Shown here: positions 1 to 8,063 of the stretch, one piece after another
Layout of the letters: each line of letters begins with the position of its first letter
Position numbering within the stretch: the first letter of the stretch is position 1
Assembly: GCA_023418535.1 (NCBI GenBank)
Contig: JAEZZN010000108.1
Span: forward strand, 1 to 40,384
Length of the DNA: 40,384 bases
From: Bacillota bacterium
GTDB lineage: Bacteria > Bacillota_A > Clostridia > Tissierellales > Peptoniphilaceae
Direction of reading: 5' to 3'
Translations under genes and position numbers: made by a program
The notes under the pieces: model-generated
What the model saw: the letters and a program-made list of their open reading frames with translations, nothing else
What the model was told of the DNA's origin: nothing
Databases searched by the model: none

Positions 1-617
1 TCTTCTTGGGATAATATTCTCTTAGTAAACCATTAGAATTTTCATTACTACCTCTTTGCCATGCTGAATACGCATCAGCAAAGTAAAAATTTATGCCTCT
101 TTTTTCAACCTCTTCATAACAAGCGAAATCTTTTCTTCTATCAGATGTGAAAGTCTTTAAAGCTTCTAATGGTAAAGATTTAATTAGCTTATCAATTGCT
201 CCTAACATTGAACTTCTACTTCGATCTACCATAGGTAAGGGTATGTAGAATCTAGTTTTTCTTTTTACAAATGTTGCAAGGCAACCTTTACTTTTACCTC
301 TAGATGACACAATTGTATCTAATTCCCAATGACCAAAAGTATTCCTTTCTTTTGACTTCTTTCGGTCTTTTATCTATTGATTTACCAATGTTAAACCTAC
401 ATCTTGTTTCTTTGGTTTTTCTTGATTTTCCTTTTCTTCTTAATTTTGAAATATTAAAATCTATAATTCCTGAGTAAATCCAATTATATATTGTCTTAAA
501 GCAGATAATATCTTTAACTACAGTGTTTGCAATTTGCTCAGGAGTCCACTTCTTATTAAGTTTTTCAGATATGGTTTTGGTAAGTTTATCTTCAGATTTA
601 GGTTTTCTACCTTTAAA
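1..617 (-). mobile_element. IS30-family transposase remnant, frameshifted and truncated at both ends
   Basis: The minus strand encodes an IS30-type DDE transposase. It begins inside the N-terminal region near GRKPK (about 600-616), then shows WTPEQIA, TIYNWIYSG, RRKGKSRKTKETR and GKSIDKRPKEV. After a reading-frame change it continues with FGHWELDTIVSS, TSDRRKDF, YFADAYSAWQRGSNENSNG and LLREYYPK. The catalytic D (HWELD), D (TSD) and E (SNENSNG) are all readable. The frame breaks at the TTTT run at 350-353: one extra A on the coding strand separates KRPKEVK from RNTFGHW. The C-terminus runs off the window at base 1. The N-terminus is cut near 617, where metQ-like sequence begins, so no left terminal inverted repeat is seen. 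The copy is very probably inactive unless it uses frameshifting, which is not the usual IS30 strategy. Confidence 0.9.
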
Positions 618-929
618 GATATTAAGTCAAATCCTAAGAATTTAAATATTTTAAAACTTTCAGCAGCGAATATTCCTGGAACTTTAGCAGAGAATCAAAT
701 AGCAGTAATAAATTCAGGTATCGCAACTGACGCAGGATTTACACCTTCAAAGGATGCATTAGTTTTAGAATCCATAGAAGATGAAAATCCATATATTAAT
801 TTCGTTGCAGTTAGATCAGAAGATAAAGATGCAGAATGGATTAAAATAATTGAAGAAGCATATAGAACTGATGAAGTAAAAAAAATAATAGAAGAAGATT
901 CAAAAGGAAGCTCAATTCCAGTATGGTAA
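618..929 (+). pseudogene. metQ: 3' fragment of a methionine ABC transporter substrate-binding lipoprotein (metQ/nlpA family)
   Basis: About 103 codons match the C-terminal part of MetQ/NlpA lipoproteins, which bind methionine outside the membrane for the MetNI ABC importer. Recognisable segments are DIKSNPKNL, SAANIPGTL, AVINSGIATDAGF, SKDALVLES and the end DEVKKIIEEDSKGSSIPVW; full-length proteins are about 270 residues. The signal peptide, lipobox and N-terminal lobe are absent because the IS30 remnant replaces everything upstream of about 617. An open frame appears to start at 534, but its first ~28 codons are antisense transposase sequence, so it is a chimera. A good terminator follows at 947, as expected for the end of a former transporter operon. 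The family call is firm; which substrate it bound is less so. Confidence 0.85.
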
Positions 930-946
930 AATATAAAAAATATAAT

Positions 947-980
947 CCCCAAGAATTTTAAATTTTTGGGGTATATTTTA
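947..980 (+). terminator. Rho-independent terminator after the metQ fragment
   Basis: An inverted repeat has arms CCCCAAGAATTT (947-958) and AAATTTTTGGGG (960-971) with one G-T wobble, followed by a T-rich stretch. It ends the former metQ transcript and isolates folD. Confidence 0.75.
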
Positions 981-1000
981 TAATTAGAAAAATTTTAATA

Positions 1001-1009
1001 TGATATAAT
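1001..1009 (+). promoter_or_regulatory. Extended -10 promoter for the folD-trpS group
   Basis: TGATATAAT is a perfect extended -10 (TGn-TATAAT). Only a weak -35 candidate (TTAGAA, 984-989, short spacing) lies upstream. The folD start is about 40 bases downstream. Confidence 0.6.
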
Positions 1010-1048
1010 ATAATAGTTATGAGATTTTTATAGTCTATAGGAGAATAT

Positions 1049-1879
1049 ATGAAATTAAGCATACATGAAATCTATGAGAGATTTAATAAAAATTTAAAAG
1101 AGCAAATTAAGAGTAGCGATAAAAAATTTATATTATCTACTATAAGAGTTGGAGACAATGCGGGAGCAAAATCATTTGAAAGATCTATACTTAGAGAAGC
1201 AGGAAAATTAGGAGTTGAAGTAAAAAATTCTTTTTTTAAGAAGAATACTTCAAAAGAAGAACTTCTTGAATATTTAACTGAACAAAATAAAGACAGAGAT
1301 ATTAATGGAATACTTGTATTCACGCCTTTAGATATAGATTTCGATCAAAAAGAGATCTTAAATAATATAGATATTTCGAAAGATGTTGATGGATTAAATA
1401 TTAAATCTTCTCAAAATTTATATATAGATAAAGAATATGTAAATGTTCCGACTACAGCAGTGGCAACTCTTTTTTATCTAAAAGAGACTCTAGATTTAAA
1501 AGGTAAAGATATATTGATTATAAATAGATCAAATATTATCGGAAAACCATTATTTAATATGCTTATAGATAATGACGCAACAGTTACTGTTGCTCACTCT
1601 AAAACAAAAAATATTGAAGATAAAATAAAAGATTATGATATAGTTATTTCAGCAATTGGAAGGCCAAATCATTTCAAAGAAATAGAATTTAAAAAGAATG
1701 CTATATTAATTGATTTGGGTATTTCTTCTGAAGGCGGAAAATACTATGGTGATTTTGATTATACTTATTTAGAAGACAAAGAAATTTCATATCTTCCATC
1801 TTTAGAAGGAATTGGTAAATTGAATGCAAACTTTATTATTAGAAATACATATTTGAATGGAGTTAAAAATGACAGATAA
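1049..1879 (+). CDS. folD: FolD-like methylene-THF dehydrogenase/cyclohydrolase homologue with altered active site
   Basis: This 276-residue protein has the FolD layout: an N-terminal THF-binding domain, then a Rossmann domain with INRSNIIGKP (near 159-168) in place of the usual GRSxxVGxP. FolD normally interconverts 5,10-methylene-, 5,10-methenyl- and 10-formyl-THF. KDVDG (Asp114) is kept. The catalytic Tyr and Lys of YVxxK are replaced by Phe43 and Ile47, the Gln of QLPLP is Phe91 (LVFTPLD), the PCTP motif is PTTA, and the C-terminal PGGVGPMT motif is LEGIGKLN. I infer that normal bifunctional activity is lost or changed. The start has AGGAG upstream (about 1039-1043). The 3' end overlaps trpS by 11 bases. 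The formate route through Fhs (17494) could supply 10-formyl-THF instead. Family membership is confident; function is not. Confidence 0.8.
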   Translation: MKLSIHEIYERFNKNLKEQIKSSDKKFILSTIRVGDNAGAKSFERSILREAGKLGVEVKNSFFKKNTSKEELLEYLTEQNKDRDINGILVFTPLDIDFDQKEILNNIDISKDVDGLNIKSSQNLYIDKEYVNVPTTAVATLFYLKETLDLKGKDILIINRSNIIGKPLFNMLIDNDATVTVAHSKTKNIEDKIKDYDIVISAIGRPNHFKEIEFKKNAILIDLGISSEGGKYYGDFDYTYLEDKEISYLPSLEGIGKLNANFIIRNTYLNGVKNDR

Positions 1880-2870
1880 GAAAAAAGTAGTTTTAAGTTT
1901 AGTTCAACCATCAGGAGAACTTACAATAGCAAATTATTTGGGAGCAATTAAAAATTTCATTAAATTACAAGATGAATATGATTGTTATATAGGGGTAGCT
2001 GATTTACATTCAATTACAGTACCTCAAGTTCCTGCAGATTTAAGACGAAGAAGTAGAGAAGTTGTAGCTATTTATATGGCTCTAGGATTAGATCCAGAAA
2101 AAGTTAACTTATTTATTCAATCTCATAATACAGATCATTTGAAACTTTATTGGGTTTTAAATAGTATTTCATATATGGGTCAACTATCAAGAATGACTCA
2201 ATTTAAGGATAAGATAGCAAGAGGAGAAGATAACAACAATGCTGCATTATTTACATATCCAGTACTAATGGCAGCCGATATTTTAGCATATAACGCAGAT
2301 TTTGTACCTGTAGGTATAGATCAAAAACAACATATGGAACTTGCCAGAGATTTGGCTATAAGATTTAATAGTAAATATTCAGACACATTTACAGTTCCTG
2401 ATGCAATAATAAATCAAAGCACTATGAAAATTATGTCACTTAGAAATCCAGAAAAGAAGATGAGTAAATCAGATGAAGACAAAAACGCTTCTATCTTCTT
2501 ATTTGATGATGCAAATGTAATTAGAAAGAAAGTAATGTCTGCAGTTACTGATTCATTAAGTAATTTCGATTACAATGATGAACAAAAAGGTCTAAAAAAT
2601 CTAATAGACTTATATTCTGCTTTTAGTGATTTATCAGTACAAGAAATTGTTGAAAAATACAAAGGACAAGGTTATGGTACATTTAAGGCTGATTTAGCAG
2701 AATTAATCATTGCTGATTTATCAAAATTCCAAGAAAAATATAATGAACTTATAAAAGATAAAGATAAAATAGATGAAATTTTATTAAAAGGTGCAGAAAA
2801 TTCTAGAAGAAAAACATCACGTATGCTAGACAAAGTATATAGAAAAGTAGGATTTTTACAAATAAAGTAA
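1869..2870 (+). CDS. trpS: Tryptophanyl-tRNA synthetase
   Basis: Class I aminoacyl-tRNA synthetase that charges tRNA-Trp with tryptophan and ATP in the cytoplasm. The protein is 333 residues from the chosen start, typical of bacterial TrpRS. The HIGH-type signature is the TrpRS variant GELTIANYLGA (about residues 15-25), and KKMSKSDED carries the KMSKS loop. DxDQKQH-type active-site sequence (VGIDQKQHMELARDL) is present. I chose ATG 1869 because GGAG lies six bases upstream (1859-1862); an ATG at 1857 would have no ribosome site. The gene overlaps folD by 11 bases and is likely co-transcribed with it and with the small gene at 2879. No T-box leader is visible because there is no leader of its own. 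Confidence 0.96.
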   Translation: MTDKKKVVLSLVQPSGELTIANYLGAIKNFIKLQDEYDCYIGVADLHSITVPQVPADLRRRSREVVAIYMALGLDPEKVNLFIQSHNTDHLKLYWVLNSISYMGQLSRMTQFKDKIARGEDNNNAALFTYPVLMAADILAYNADFVPVGIDQKQHMELARDLAIRFNSKYSDTFTVPDAIINQSTMKIMSLRNPEKKMSKSDEDKNASIFLFDDANVIRKKVMSAVTDSLSNFDYNDEQKGLKNLIDLYSAFSDLSVQEIVEKYKGQGYGTFKADLAELIIADLSKFQEKYNELIKDKDKIDEILLKGAENSRRKTSRMLDKVYRKVGFLQIK

Positions 2871-2878
2871 GAGGATAT

Positions 2879-3226
2879 ATGCTAACATATAAACTTATAG
2901 ATAAAAAAGATAATATATTACAATATAAATATTTTCCATATGGAAAAGATATAAAGGTAAGTGGTGGAGTGGTTGAGTTTGATATTGAAAATAAAACCTA
3001 CACAATAAAATCCGTAGCACAACTTGATGTTTTAAAAGTAATAAAGGAAGAAGAATATTCCGAGATTTTAACTCATATTAATGAATTGCGACGTGAAAAA
3101 AACGCACCATTACTACCAAACAATGATGGAGATTTTGAGTATTATGAATTTGCAGATAAACTTATAAATGAAATTTATCTACAAATATATGAAAATAATA
3201 TTAAAGAAAAAGGAATTGTTTTTTGA
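2879..3226 (+). CDS. Hypothetical protein, 115 residues
   Basis: I do not recognise this family. The protein is soluble-looking and charged, with no signal peptide or membrane segment. The N-terminal half looks like beta-strand (short alternating hydrophobic runs to about residue 45) and the C-terminal half looks helical (IKEEEYSEILTHINELRREK, then EFADKLINEIYLQIYENN). It starts eight bases after trpS with AGAGG as ribosome site, so it is probably the last gene of the folD-trpS transcript. Codon use matches its neighbours. It is a real gene by position and ribosome site, but no role can be assigned. Confidence 0.7.
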   Translation: MLTYKLIDKKDNILQYKYFPYGKDIKVSGGVVEFDIENKTYTIKSVAQLDVLKVIKEEEYSEILTHINELRREKNAPLLPNNDGDFEYYEFADKLINEIYLQIYENNIKEKGIVF

Positions 3227-3292
3227 ATATATAATTAATTATTGGGTAATAATAAGACGTAGTAAATTTTAAAAATATTAGGGGAGAGTATT

Positions 3293-3901
3293 ATGAAATT
3301 TGAATTACCAAAATTAAACTATGAATATAACGCATTGGAACCATATATAGATGCTAAAACAATGGAAATACACTACAATAAGCATCATGGAACTTATGTA
3401 AATAACTTAAATAATGCATTAGAAGGACATGATGATTTAGCTGAATTAACTTTAGTTGAATTATTATCTGATTTAGATAGAATTCCTGAAGATATCAGAA
3501 CAGCTGTAAGAAATAATGGTGGTGGTCATTTTAACCATACATTATTCTGGGAATTATTATCTCCAGAAAAAACAGAACTTACAGGAGAATTAAAAGAAGC
3601 TATTGAAAAGACTTTTGGTTCATTAGAAGAATTTGTAGAAGCATTTTCAAAAGCAGCTGCAACTAGATTTGGTTCAGGATGGGCTTGGTTAGTAGTCAAT
3701 AAAGAAGGAAATTTAGAAGTAGTATCTACACCAAATCAAGATACACCACTTGCAGATGGAAAGAAACCAGTTTTAGGTCTTGATGTTTGGGAACATGCAT
3801 ACTATCTAAACTATCAAAATAGAAGACCAGATTATATTAAAGCTTTCTTTGAAGTTTTAGATTGGAATCAAGCAAACAAAAACTATTTAGAAGCACTTTA
3901 A
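3293..3901 (+). CDS. sodA: Superoxide dismutase, Fe/Mn family (probably Mn)
   Basis: Cytoplasmic enzyme that dismutates superoxide to oxygen and hydrogen peroxide. The 202-residue length is standard. All four metal ligands are visible: His27 (EIHYNKHH), His82 (GGHFNH), Asp164 and His168 ([11 protein letters not shown]). GSGWAWL and the PNQDTPL segment are the usual Mn-enzyme context, so Mn preference is inferred but cambialistic use cannot be excluded. A strong GGGGAG ribosome site precedes ATG 3293. The gene is monocistronic, followed by a terminator at 3921. Its presence suggests an aerotolerant rather than strictly anaerobic lifestyle. Confidence 0.96.
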   Translation: MKFELPKLNYEYNALEPYIDAKTMEIHYNKHHGTYVNNLNNALEGHDDLAELTLVELLSDLDRIPEDIRTAVRNNGGGHFNHTLFWELLSPEKTELTGELKEAIEKTFGSLEEFVEAFSKAAATRFGSGWAWLVVNKEGNLEVVSTPNQDTPLADGKKPVLGLDVWEHAYYLNYQNRRPDYIKAFFEVLDWNQANKNYLEAL

Positions 3902-3920
3902 AAAATAGAAATATATTATT

Positions 3921-3956
3921 AGCTGTTTCAGGATTTTCTGAAGCAGCTATTTTATA
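3921..3956 (+). terminator. Terminator after sodA
   Basis: AGCTGTTTCAG (3921-3931) and CTGAAGCAGCT (3939-3949) form an 11-base stem with one mismatch around a TTTTC-type loop, followed by ATTTTAT. Confidence 0.8.
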
Positions 3957-3975
3957 TTAAAATTTAATAGCTTAT

Positions 3976-4011
3976 ATTAAAAGCGATACACTAGAATTTC
4001 TAATGTATCGC
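3976..4011 (-). terminator. Terminator of the purC-cofE-like operon (minus strand)
   Basis: Arms GCGATACACTAGAA (3983-3996) and TTCTAATGTATCGC (3998-4011) pair with one mismatch. Read on the minus strand the hairpin is followed by TTTTAATATAAG. It lies just past the 3' end of the minus-strand gene at 4036 and faces the sodA terminator. Confidence 0.75.
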
Positions 4012-4035
4012 ATTATATTGTTCAAATATAACATT

Positions 4036-5226
4036 TTAATCTACAGAATAATTATCAAAATATCCTCTTATATAAATAACAGGAGTACCCTTATCACCAG
4101 AACCTGACATTAAGTCACACAATGACCCTACAAGATCTGTTAATTGTCTAGGTGTAGTTCCAAGTTTTTGATTATCGGTACTATCATCATCATTTTTTGT
4201 TTTTATCATTTCTTTTACAGCTTTAATAGCGTCTTCTCCGGTTAAATCAGCAAAATTATTATCAGCAAGATATTTCATTTTTACTTCATTTGGTCTTCCT
4301 ATAAGACCATCTGTGAAACCAGGAGAAACTATAGGGTCTGCAAATTCCCATATTCTACCAACTGGATCCTTAAATGCTCCATCCCCATAGATTAGAACTT
4401 CAACATTTCTACCAGTTCTATTCATAATTTCTTCTTGAACATCATTTACAAATTTCTTAGCATCTCTAGGGAAAAGTTTTAATGCATCATCGCTAGAGAA
4501 GTTTGAACCGTAAAGCCCATAATCTTCATTGAATCCTGATCCGTCAACAGAAGCATTCATTATATCAGCGAGAGTATAAACTTCTTTAACATTTTGAGAT
4601 ATAAATAAATCCTTTAAGAAAGCTCTATCATGGATATTTGCGATTAAAACTGATTTTGAATTTTTTGCAATATCATCTAAATTATTTGAATATAAAATCT
4701 CTACTTGATTCTTTTCAAATACTGATTTATAGATTTCTGTATAATCTAGTCCTGTAAAAGGATGAAGATATTTTTCGCCAAGTATTCTTATATAATCATC
4801 TTCAGTCAAGGTATCGGTATAAATATTTAGTCCTTTTTTCATAATTTCATATCTATCCATAAGTTGATTACCAACTTCGTCATCAGGATATGAAAGATAG
4901 ATTTTAACCTTTTTTCCAGTCATTGCAATTGCTTTTAAGATATTTAGAAATCTATTTCTACTTAAAATAGGGTGAACAATGCTTATTTCATCACTTGTAT
5001 ATTTAGAATTAATATCTTTTGCAATTTCTTCTAAAGTAACATAATTCCCTTGAGCTCTTGCAAGTAAAGATTCAGTAATTCCGATTATGTCAGTGTTTTT
5101 TACTTCTATATTCTCATAGTTAATAACTTCCATAAAGCAATCACTTACGATTTTTACTAAATCGTCACCTTCTTTAATAATAGGTAATCTAATACCCATT
5201 GCCGTTGTACCAATAAGTCTTGTCAT
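4036..5226 (-). CDS. Coenzyme F420-0:L-glutamate ligase family protein (CofE-like), Firmicute type
   Basis: A 396-residue protein of the CofE/F420 ligase superfamily. CofE adds glutamates to F420-0 using GTP in organisms that make F420. Supporting segments are the N-terminal DIIGITESLLARAQGN (46-61, the CofE region that reads like VVSQKIVSKAEG), YPDDEVGN (113-120), NASVDGSGFN (224-233) and the metal/nucleotide-site-like YGDGAFKDPVGRIWEFADP (280-298). The end, TPRQLTDLVGSLCDLMSGSGDKGTP, is typical of the long Firmicute version as I remember it. It is longer than archaeal CofE (about 250). No F420 biosynthesis genes are nearby, and this kind of organism is not known to make F420, so another amide ligase reaction is possible. 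It follows purC by nine bases with an AAGGAG ribosome site. Confidence 0.72.
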   Translation of the reverse strand: MTRLIGTTAMGIRLPIIKEGDDLVKIVSDCFMEVINYENIEVKNTDIIGITESLLARAQGNYVTLEEIAKDINSKYTSDEISIVHPILSRNRFLNILKAIAMTGKKVKIYLSYPDDEVGNQLMDRYEIMKKGLNIYTDTLTEDDYIRILGEKYLHPFTGLDYTEIYKSVFEKNQVEILYSNNLDDIAKNSKSVLIANIHDRAFLKDLFISQNVKEVYTLADIMNASVDGSGFNEDYGLYGSNFSSDDALKLFPRDAKKFVNDVQEEIMNRTGRNVEVLIYGDGAFKDPVGRIWEFADPIVSPGFTDGLIGRPNEVKMKYLADNNFADLTGEDAIKAVKEMIKTKNDDDSTDNQKLGTTPRQLTDLVGSLCDLMSGSGDKGTPVIYIRGYFDNYSVD

Positions 5227-5235
5227 AAAAGCTCC

Positions 5236-5922
5236 TTATTTATCTTCTAAAATTAAATCAGTTAGTTCTAAAGGAGAAATATATTCACCATTTTTATAGG
5301 CTCTCATATTTCCACCAGAAATCTCATCTATTAATACTAATTCATTATTTTCATCAAGTCCAAATTCTAATTTAATATCATATAAATCGATATCTTTTTC
5401 TTTAAGAATTTCTTTAATTATTTTTGAAATTTTAATAGTTTCTTCTATTAAGTAATCATATTGTTCACTTGTTAATATTCCGAATATTTTAAGAGCTTCT
5501 TTATTAATAGTTGGATCTTTAGCTTTATCGTCTTTAATTGTGATCTCAGTAAAAGCGTCTAAATCAGAACCTTCTTCTATGTATTTATTATATCGTGTAT
5601 AAAAAGAACCAACTGCCTTAAATCTGCATATGAACTCTAATCCTTTACCTAAAGCGGAAGCTTTAAGTACTTCCATAGTATTATTTTCTATATCTGATGA
5701 AATATAATGAGTTTTAATACCCTTATTTATTAATTCATCAAAGAAATATTTAGTTAATGAAAGACCGGCTTTTCCAGAACCTTCTATTGAAAGTCCGACT
5801 TGATTCTCGCCTGGATCAAATACACCATCTTTACCGGTAACATCATCTTTGAATTTCAAGAGTATATTTCCATTTTCTAATTCATACACATCTTTTGTTT
5901 TTCCCTTGTATACAAGTTTCAT
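5236..5922 (-). CDS. purC: SAICAR synthetase (phosphoribosylaminoimidazole-succinocarboxamide synthase)
   Basis: Catalyses ATP-dependent joining of CAIR and aspartate to give SAICAR, step 8 of purine synthesis. The 228-residue protein opens with YKGKTKDVYELENGN and FKDDVTGKDGVFDPG, the form typical of many Firmicutes, and has CRFKAVGSFYTRYN, IKLEFGLDE and the substrate-binding end IDEISGGNMRAYK. It is the only de novo purine gene here not in the plus-strand purE cluster; it is transcribed away from it, with the small membrane gene between. The ribosome site is AAGGAG on the minus strand. It is followed after nine bases by the CofE-like gene, so the two are probably one transcript ending at about 3976. 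Confidence 0.93.
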   Translation of the reverse strand: MKLVYKGKTKDVYELENGNILLKFKDDVTGKDGVFDPGENQVGLSIEGSGKAGLSLTKYFFDELINKGIKTHYISSDIENNTMEVLKASALGKGLEFICRFKAVGSFYTRYNKYIEEGSDLDAFTEITIKDDKAKDPTINKEALKIFGILTSEQYDYLIEETIKISKIIKEILKEKDIDLYDIKLEFGLDENNELVLIDEISGGNMRAYKNGEYISPLELTDLILEDK

Positions 5923-6007
5923 AAAGAATCTCCTTAAAATAAATACAATTATAAATGCTATTTAGATATATATAATATTCAAATATTATAAAATATCACA
6001 ATAAAAT

Positions 6008-6034
6008 ATTATATCAATGAGAAATTAATTACAA
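6008..6034 (-). promoter_or_regulatory. Possible promoter of purC
   Basis: On the minus strand TTGTAA (6029-6034) and an extended -10 TGATATAAT (about 6008-6016) are separated by 15 bases. The region is almost pure AT, so chance matches are likely. No PurR box or guanine riboswitch was recognised. Confidence 0.35.
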
Positions 6035-6146
6035 TAGTAAGAAAAATTTTTTGATTTAAAAATAACGATTTTCATTCTAGAAACTATAAAATATATAGTA
6101 ATAGTGGTGTAATTTTATCAAGGAAAAGTATAAATAGGAGGATTTT

Positions 6147-6365
6147 ATGATTATTTCAGCAGTATTATTGTATTTATCAAGTATTCTTATGCTATTTTAT
6201 GTTGCAGATCATACTCACCCATTCTTTTTAAGTGGAATAGATGTACGTAGATTATTTTTAGTTATTAATTTTATATTGGCATTGATAATTGTCTATAATT
6301 TAATATCTAAAAAATATAATATTAAATTTTTTACTAAATTAAAAAAATTTATATTAAATGAATGA
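6147..6365 (+). CDS. Small membrane protein, 72 residues, unknown function
   Basis: Unrecognised. Two membrane segments are evident: about residues 3-22 (start to YVADH) and about 34-54 (RLFLVINFILALIIVYNLIS). They are joined by a short loop with DHTHPFF and RR, and followed by a lysine-rich cytoplasmic-looking tail (KKYNIKFFTKLKKF). By the positive-inside rule both ends are likely inside. An almost perfect AGGAGG ribosome site lies six bases before ATG 6147, which makes it a convincing gene despite its length. A strong terminator follows at 6385, so it is a single-gene unit between divergent purC and purE. Confidence 0.7.
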   Translation: MIISAVLLYLSSILMLFYVADHTHPFFLSGIDVRRLFLVINFILALIIVYNLISKKYNIKFFTKLKKFILNE

Positions 6366-6384
6366 TGTTTTATAGACTTAGAGA

Positions 6385-6429
6385 AGTCATACATAAGAAA
6401 ATTATAATATTTTTATGTATGACTTTTTA
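6385..6429 (+). terminator. Terminator after the small membrane protein gene
   Basis: Perfect 12-base arms AGTCATACATAA (6385-6396) and TTATGTATGACT (6413-6424) are followed by a T run. It separates the small gene from the purine operon promoter. Confidence 0.85.
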
Positions 6430-6469
6430 GTTTTAAATGTTTAATAGTGCACAAATAAATAATAATGAA

Positions 6470-6498
6470 TTGAAAATAAATTATTGTTTGGATATACT
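6470..6498 (+). promoter_or_regulatory. Sigma-A promoter of the purine operon
   Basis: TTGAAA (6470-6475), 17-base spacer, TATACT (6493-6498). The leader to purE is only about 40 bases, too short for a purine riboswitch; regulation, if any, must be by a DNA-binding protein or by initiation. No recognised PurBox was seen. Confidence 0.75.
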
Positions 6499-6546
6499 TA
6501 ATCTATGGAATTAAATACTCAATTATTATTTAATTAAGGAGTTATG

Positions 6547-7026
6547 ATGAAAAAAGTTGCAGTTATTATGGGGTCATCTTCAGATTATGAAACAATGAAA
6601 GAGACCTGTAAATTACTTGATGAATTTTCTATACCTTACGATAAAAAAGTAGTGAGTGCACATAGAACGCCTCAACTTCTTTTTGATTTCTCTAAAAATG
6701 CTAAGAAAAACGGATACTCATTAATTATTGCAGCAGCCGGAGGAGCTGCTCATTTGCCAGGAATGGTAGCATCAAACACTACATTACCTGTTATTGGAGT
6801 ACCAATAAAATCAAGCACATTAAATGGTGTAGATTCCTTACTGTCAATCGTTCAAATGCCATATGGCGTACCAGTTATGACAATGGCCATTGGTGTAGCT
6901 GGAGCTAAAAATGCAGCAGTTACAGCGCTATCAATTCTAGCAATTGATGATAGTGAATATGAAAAAAAATATACTGATTTTAAGAATGAACTAAAACGTA
7001 TAGTAAAGGAAGATATGCAGATATGA
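6547..7026 (+). CDS. purE: N5-CAIR mutase, class I PurE
   Basis: Moves the carboxyl group of N5-CAIR to C4, giving CAIR; works with PurK next door. Diagnostic motifs are GSSSDYETM near the N-terminus (phosphate binding), SAHRTPQ (catalytic His region) and [11 protein letters not shown]. The length of about 160 residues is normal. Two adjacent ATGs exist (6544 and 6547). AAGGAG ends at 6541, giving two- or five-base spacing, so 6547 is preferred, though 6544 would only add one Met. It is the first gene of the plus-strand purine operon and overlaps purK by four bases (ATGA). Confidence 0.95.
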   Translation: MKKVAVIMGSSSDYETMKETCKLLDEFSIPYDKKVVSAHRTPQLLFDFSKNAKKNGYSLIIAAAGGAAHLPGMVASNTTLPVIGVPIKSSTLNGVDSLLSIVQMPYGVPVMTMAIGVAGAKNAAVTALSILAIDDSEYEKKYTDFKNELKRIVKEDMQI

Positions 7027-8063
7027 TAAATACTATTTTACCTAAAAGCACTATTGGAATTATCGGTGGTGGTCAACTTGGAAGAATGCTTGCAATGTCC
7101 GCAAAAGAAATGGGATATAAAATTGCAATGCTTGATCCGAGTGAAGACTGCTGTGGAAGACACTTCGCTGATACTTTTATAAATAGTGCTTTTAATGATT
7201 TAAAAAACTTAGAAAAACTTTGTAAATTAAGTGATGTAATTACATTTGAATTTGAAAATATAGATGTAGAGGTCTTAAAAATTTTAGAAAAAAAATATAA
7301 TTTTGTGCAATCAGCAAAATCATTAGAAATCACGCAAAATAGACTTTTAGAAAAAAAATTTGCAAGATCATTAGACATTCCAACGGTTAATTATTATAAA
7401 TGGGATGATGAAAATATAGTTCTTAAAGATAACTATTTAATGAAAACATTAACTCTTGGTTACGATGGAAAAGGTCAAAAGATTATTGAATCTAATGATG
7501 AAATAGAAGAAAATACAATTATTGAAGAATTACTTGATTTAGATAAGGAAATTTCAGTAGTTGCAGTAAAAGATAGAGAGAGAATAGAAATAGTTGCAGT
7601 CGTTGAAAATGAGCATAAAAACAATATACTTTTTAGAACCAATATACCTGCAAATATAAGTAAAGAAATTGAAGAAGAAGCTATTAAATATACAAAGAGA
7701 ATACTTGATAATTTTGATTATTATGGAGTAATGACAGTTGAATACTTTATAAGTAATAATAAATTAATTTTTAATGAGATTGCACCAAGAGTTCATAACT
7801 CTGGTCATATTACACAACAGTCAGCAAACAAATCACAATTTAGAGCCCATATTGAAGCTATATGTGGACTTACGGTCGGTAAAATATATAACAAAGAAAC
7901 AACCATGTATAATATACTAGGACAAAATGAAGATTATTTTATAGATTTAATTCAAAGAAAAAAAGGATATTTACATTTGTATGAAAAGGAAGCAAGACAC
8001 AATAGAAAAATAGGTCACATGAATTTTGAAGGTACTGTATATTTGGAGGATATAATTGAATAA
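7023..8063 (+). CDS. purK: N5-CAIR synthetase
   Basis: ATP-grasp enzyme that carboxylates AIR with bicarbonate and ATP to give N5-CAIR, the PurE substrate. The 346-residue protein has the N-terminal nucleotide-fold signature [11 protein letters not shown] (about residues 13-23), the central ATP-grasp segment with [12 protein letters not shown], and the metal-binding [13 protein letters not shown]. The start overlaps the purE stop (ATGA) and the end overlaps purL by eight bases, so translation is probably coupled across the three genes. A PurE/PurK pair means CAIR is made by the ATP-dependent bacterial route. Confidence 0.95.
   Translation: MINTILPKSTIGIIGGGQLGRMLAMSAKEMGYKIAMLDPSEDCCGRHFADTFINSAFNDLKNLEKLCKLSDVITFEFENIDVEVLKILEKKYNFVQSAKSLEITQNRLLEKKFARSLDIPTVNYYKWDDENIVLKDNYLMKTLTLGYDGKGQKIIESNDEIEENTIIEELLDLDKEISVVAVKDRERIEIVAVVENEHKNNILFRTNIPANISKEIEEEAIKYTKRILDNFDYYGVMTVEYFISNNKLIFNEIAPRVHNSGHITQQSANKSQFRAHIEAICGLTVGKIYNKETTMYNILGQNEDYFIDLIQRKKGYLHLYEKEARHNRKIGHMNFEGTVYLEDIIE

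Noticed and set aside
534..617. N-terminal ~28 codons of an open frame running into the metQ fragment
   Set aside because: These codons are the antisense of the IS30 transposase; there is no ribosome site, so this is a junction artefact, not a new protein.
6430..6546. Purine riboswitch before purE
   Set aside because: The predicted leader is about 40 bases and lacks the conserved purine aptamer loop sequences.
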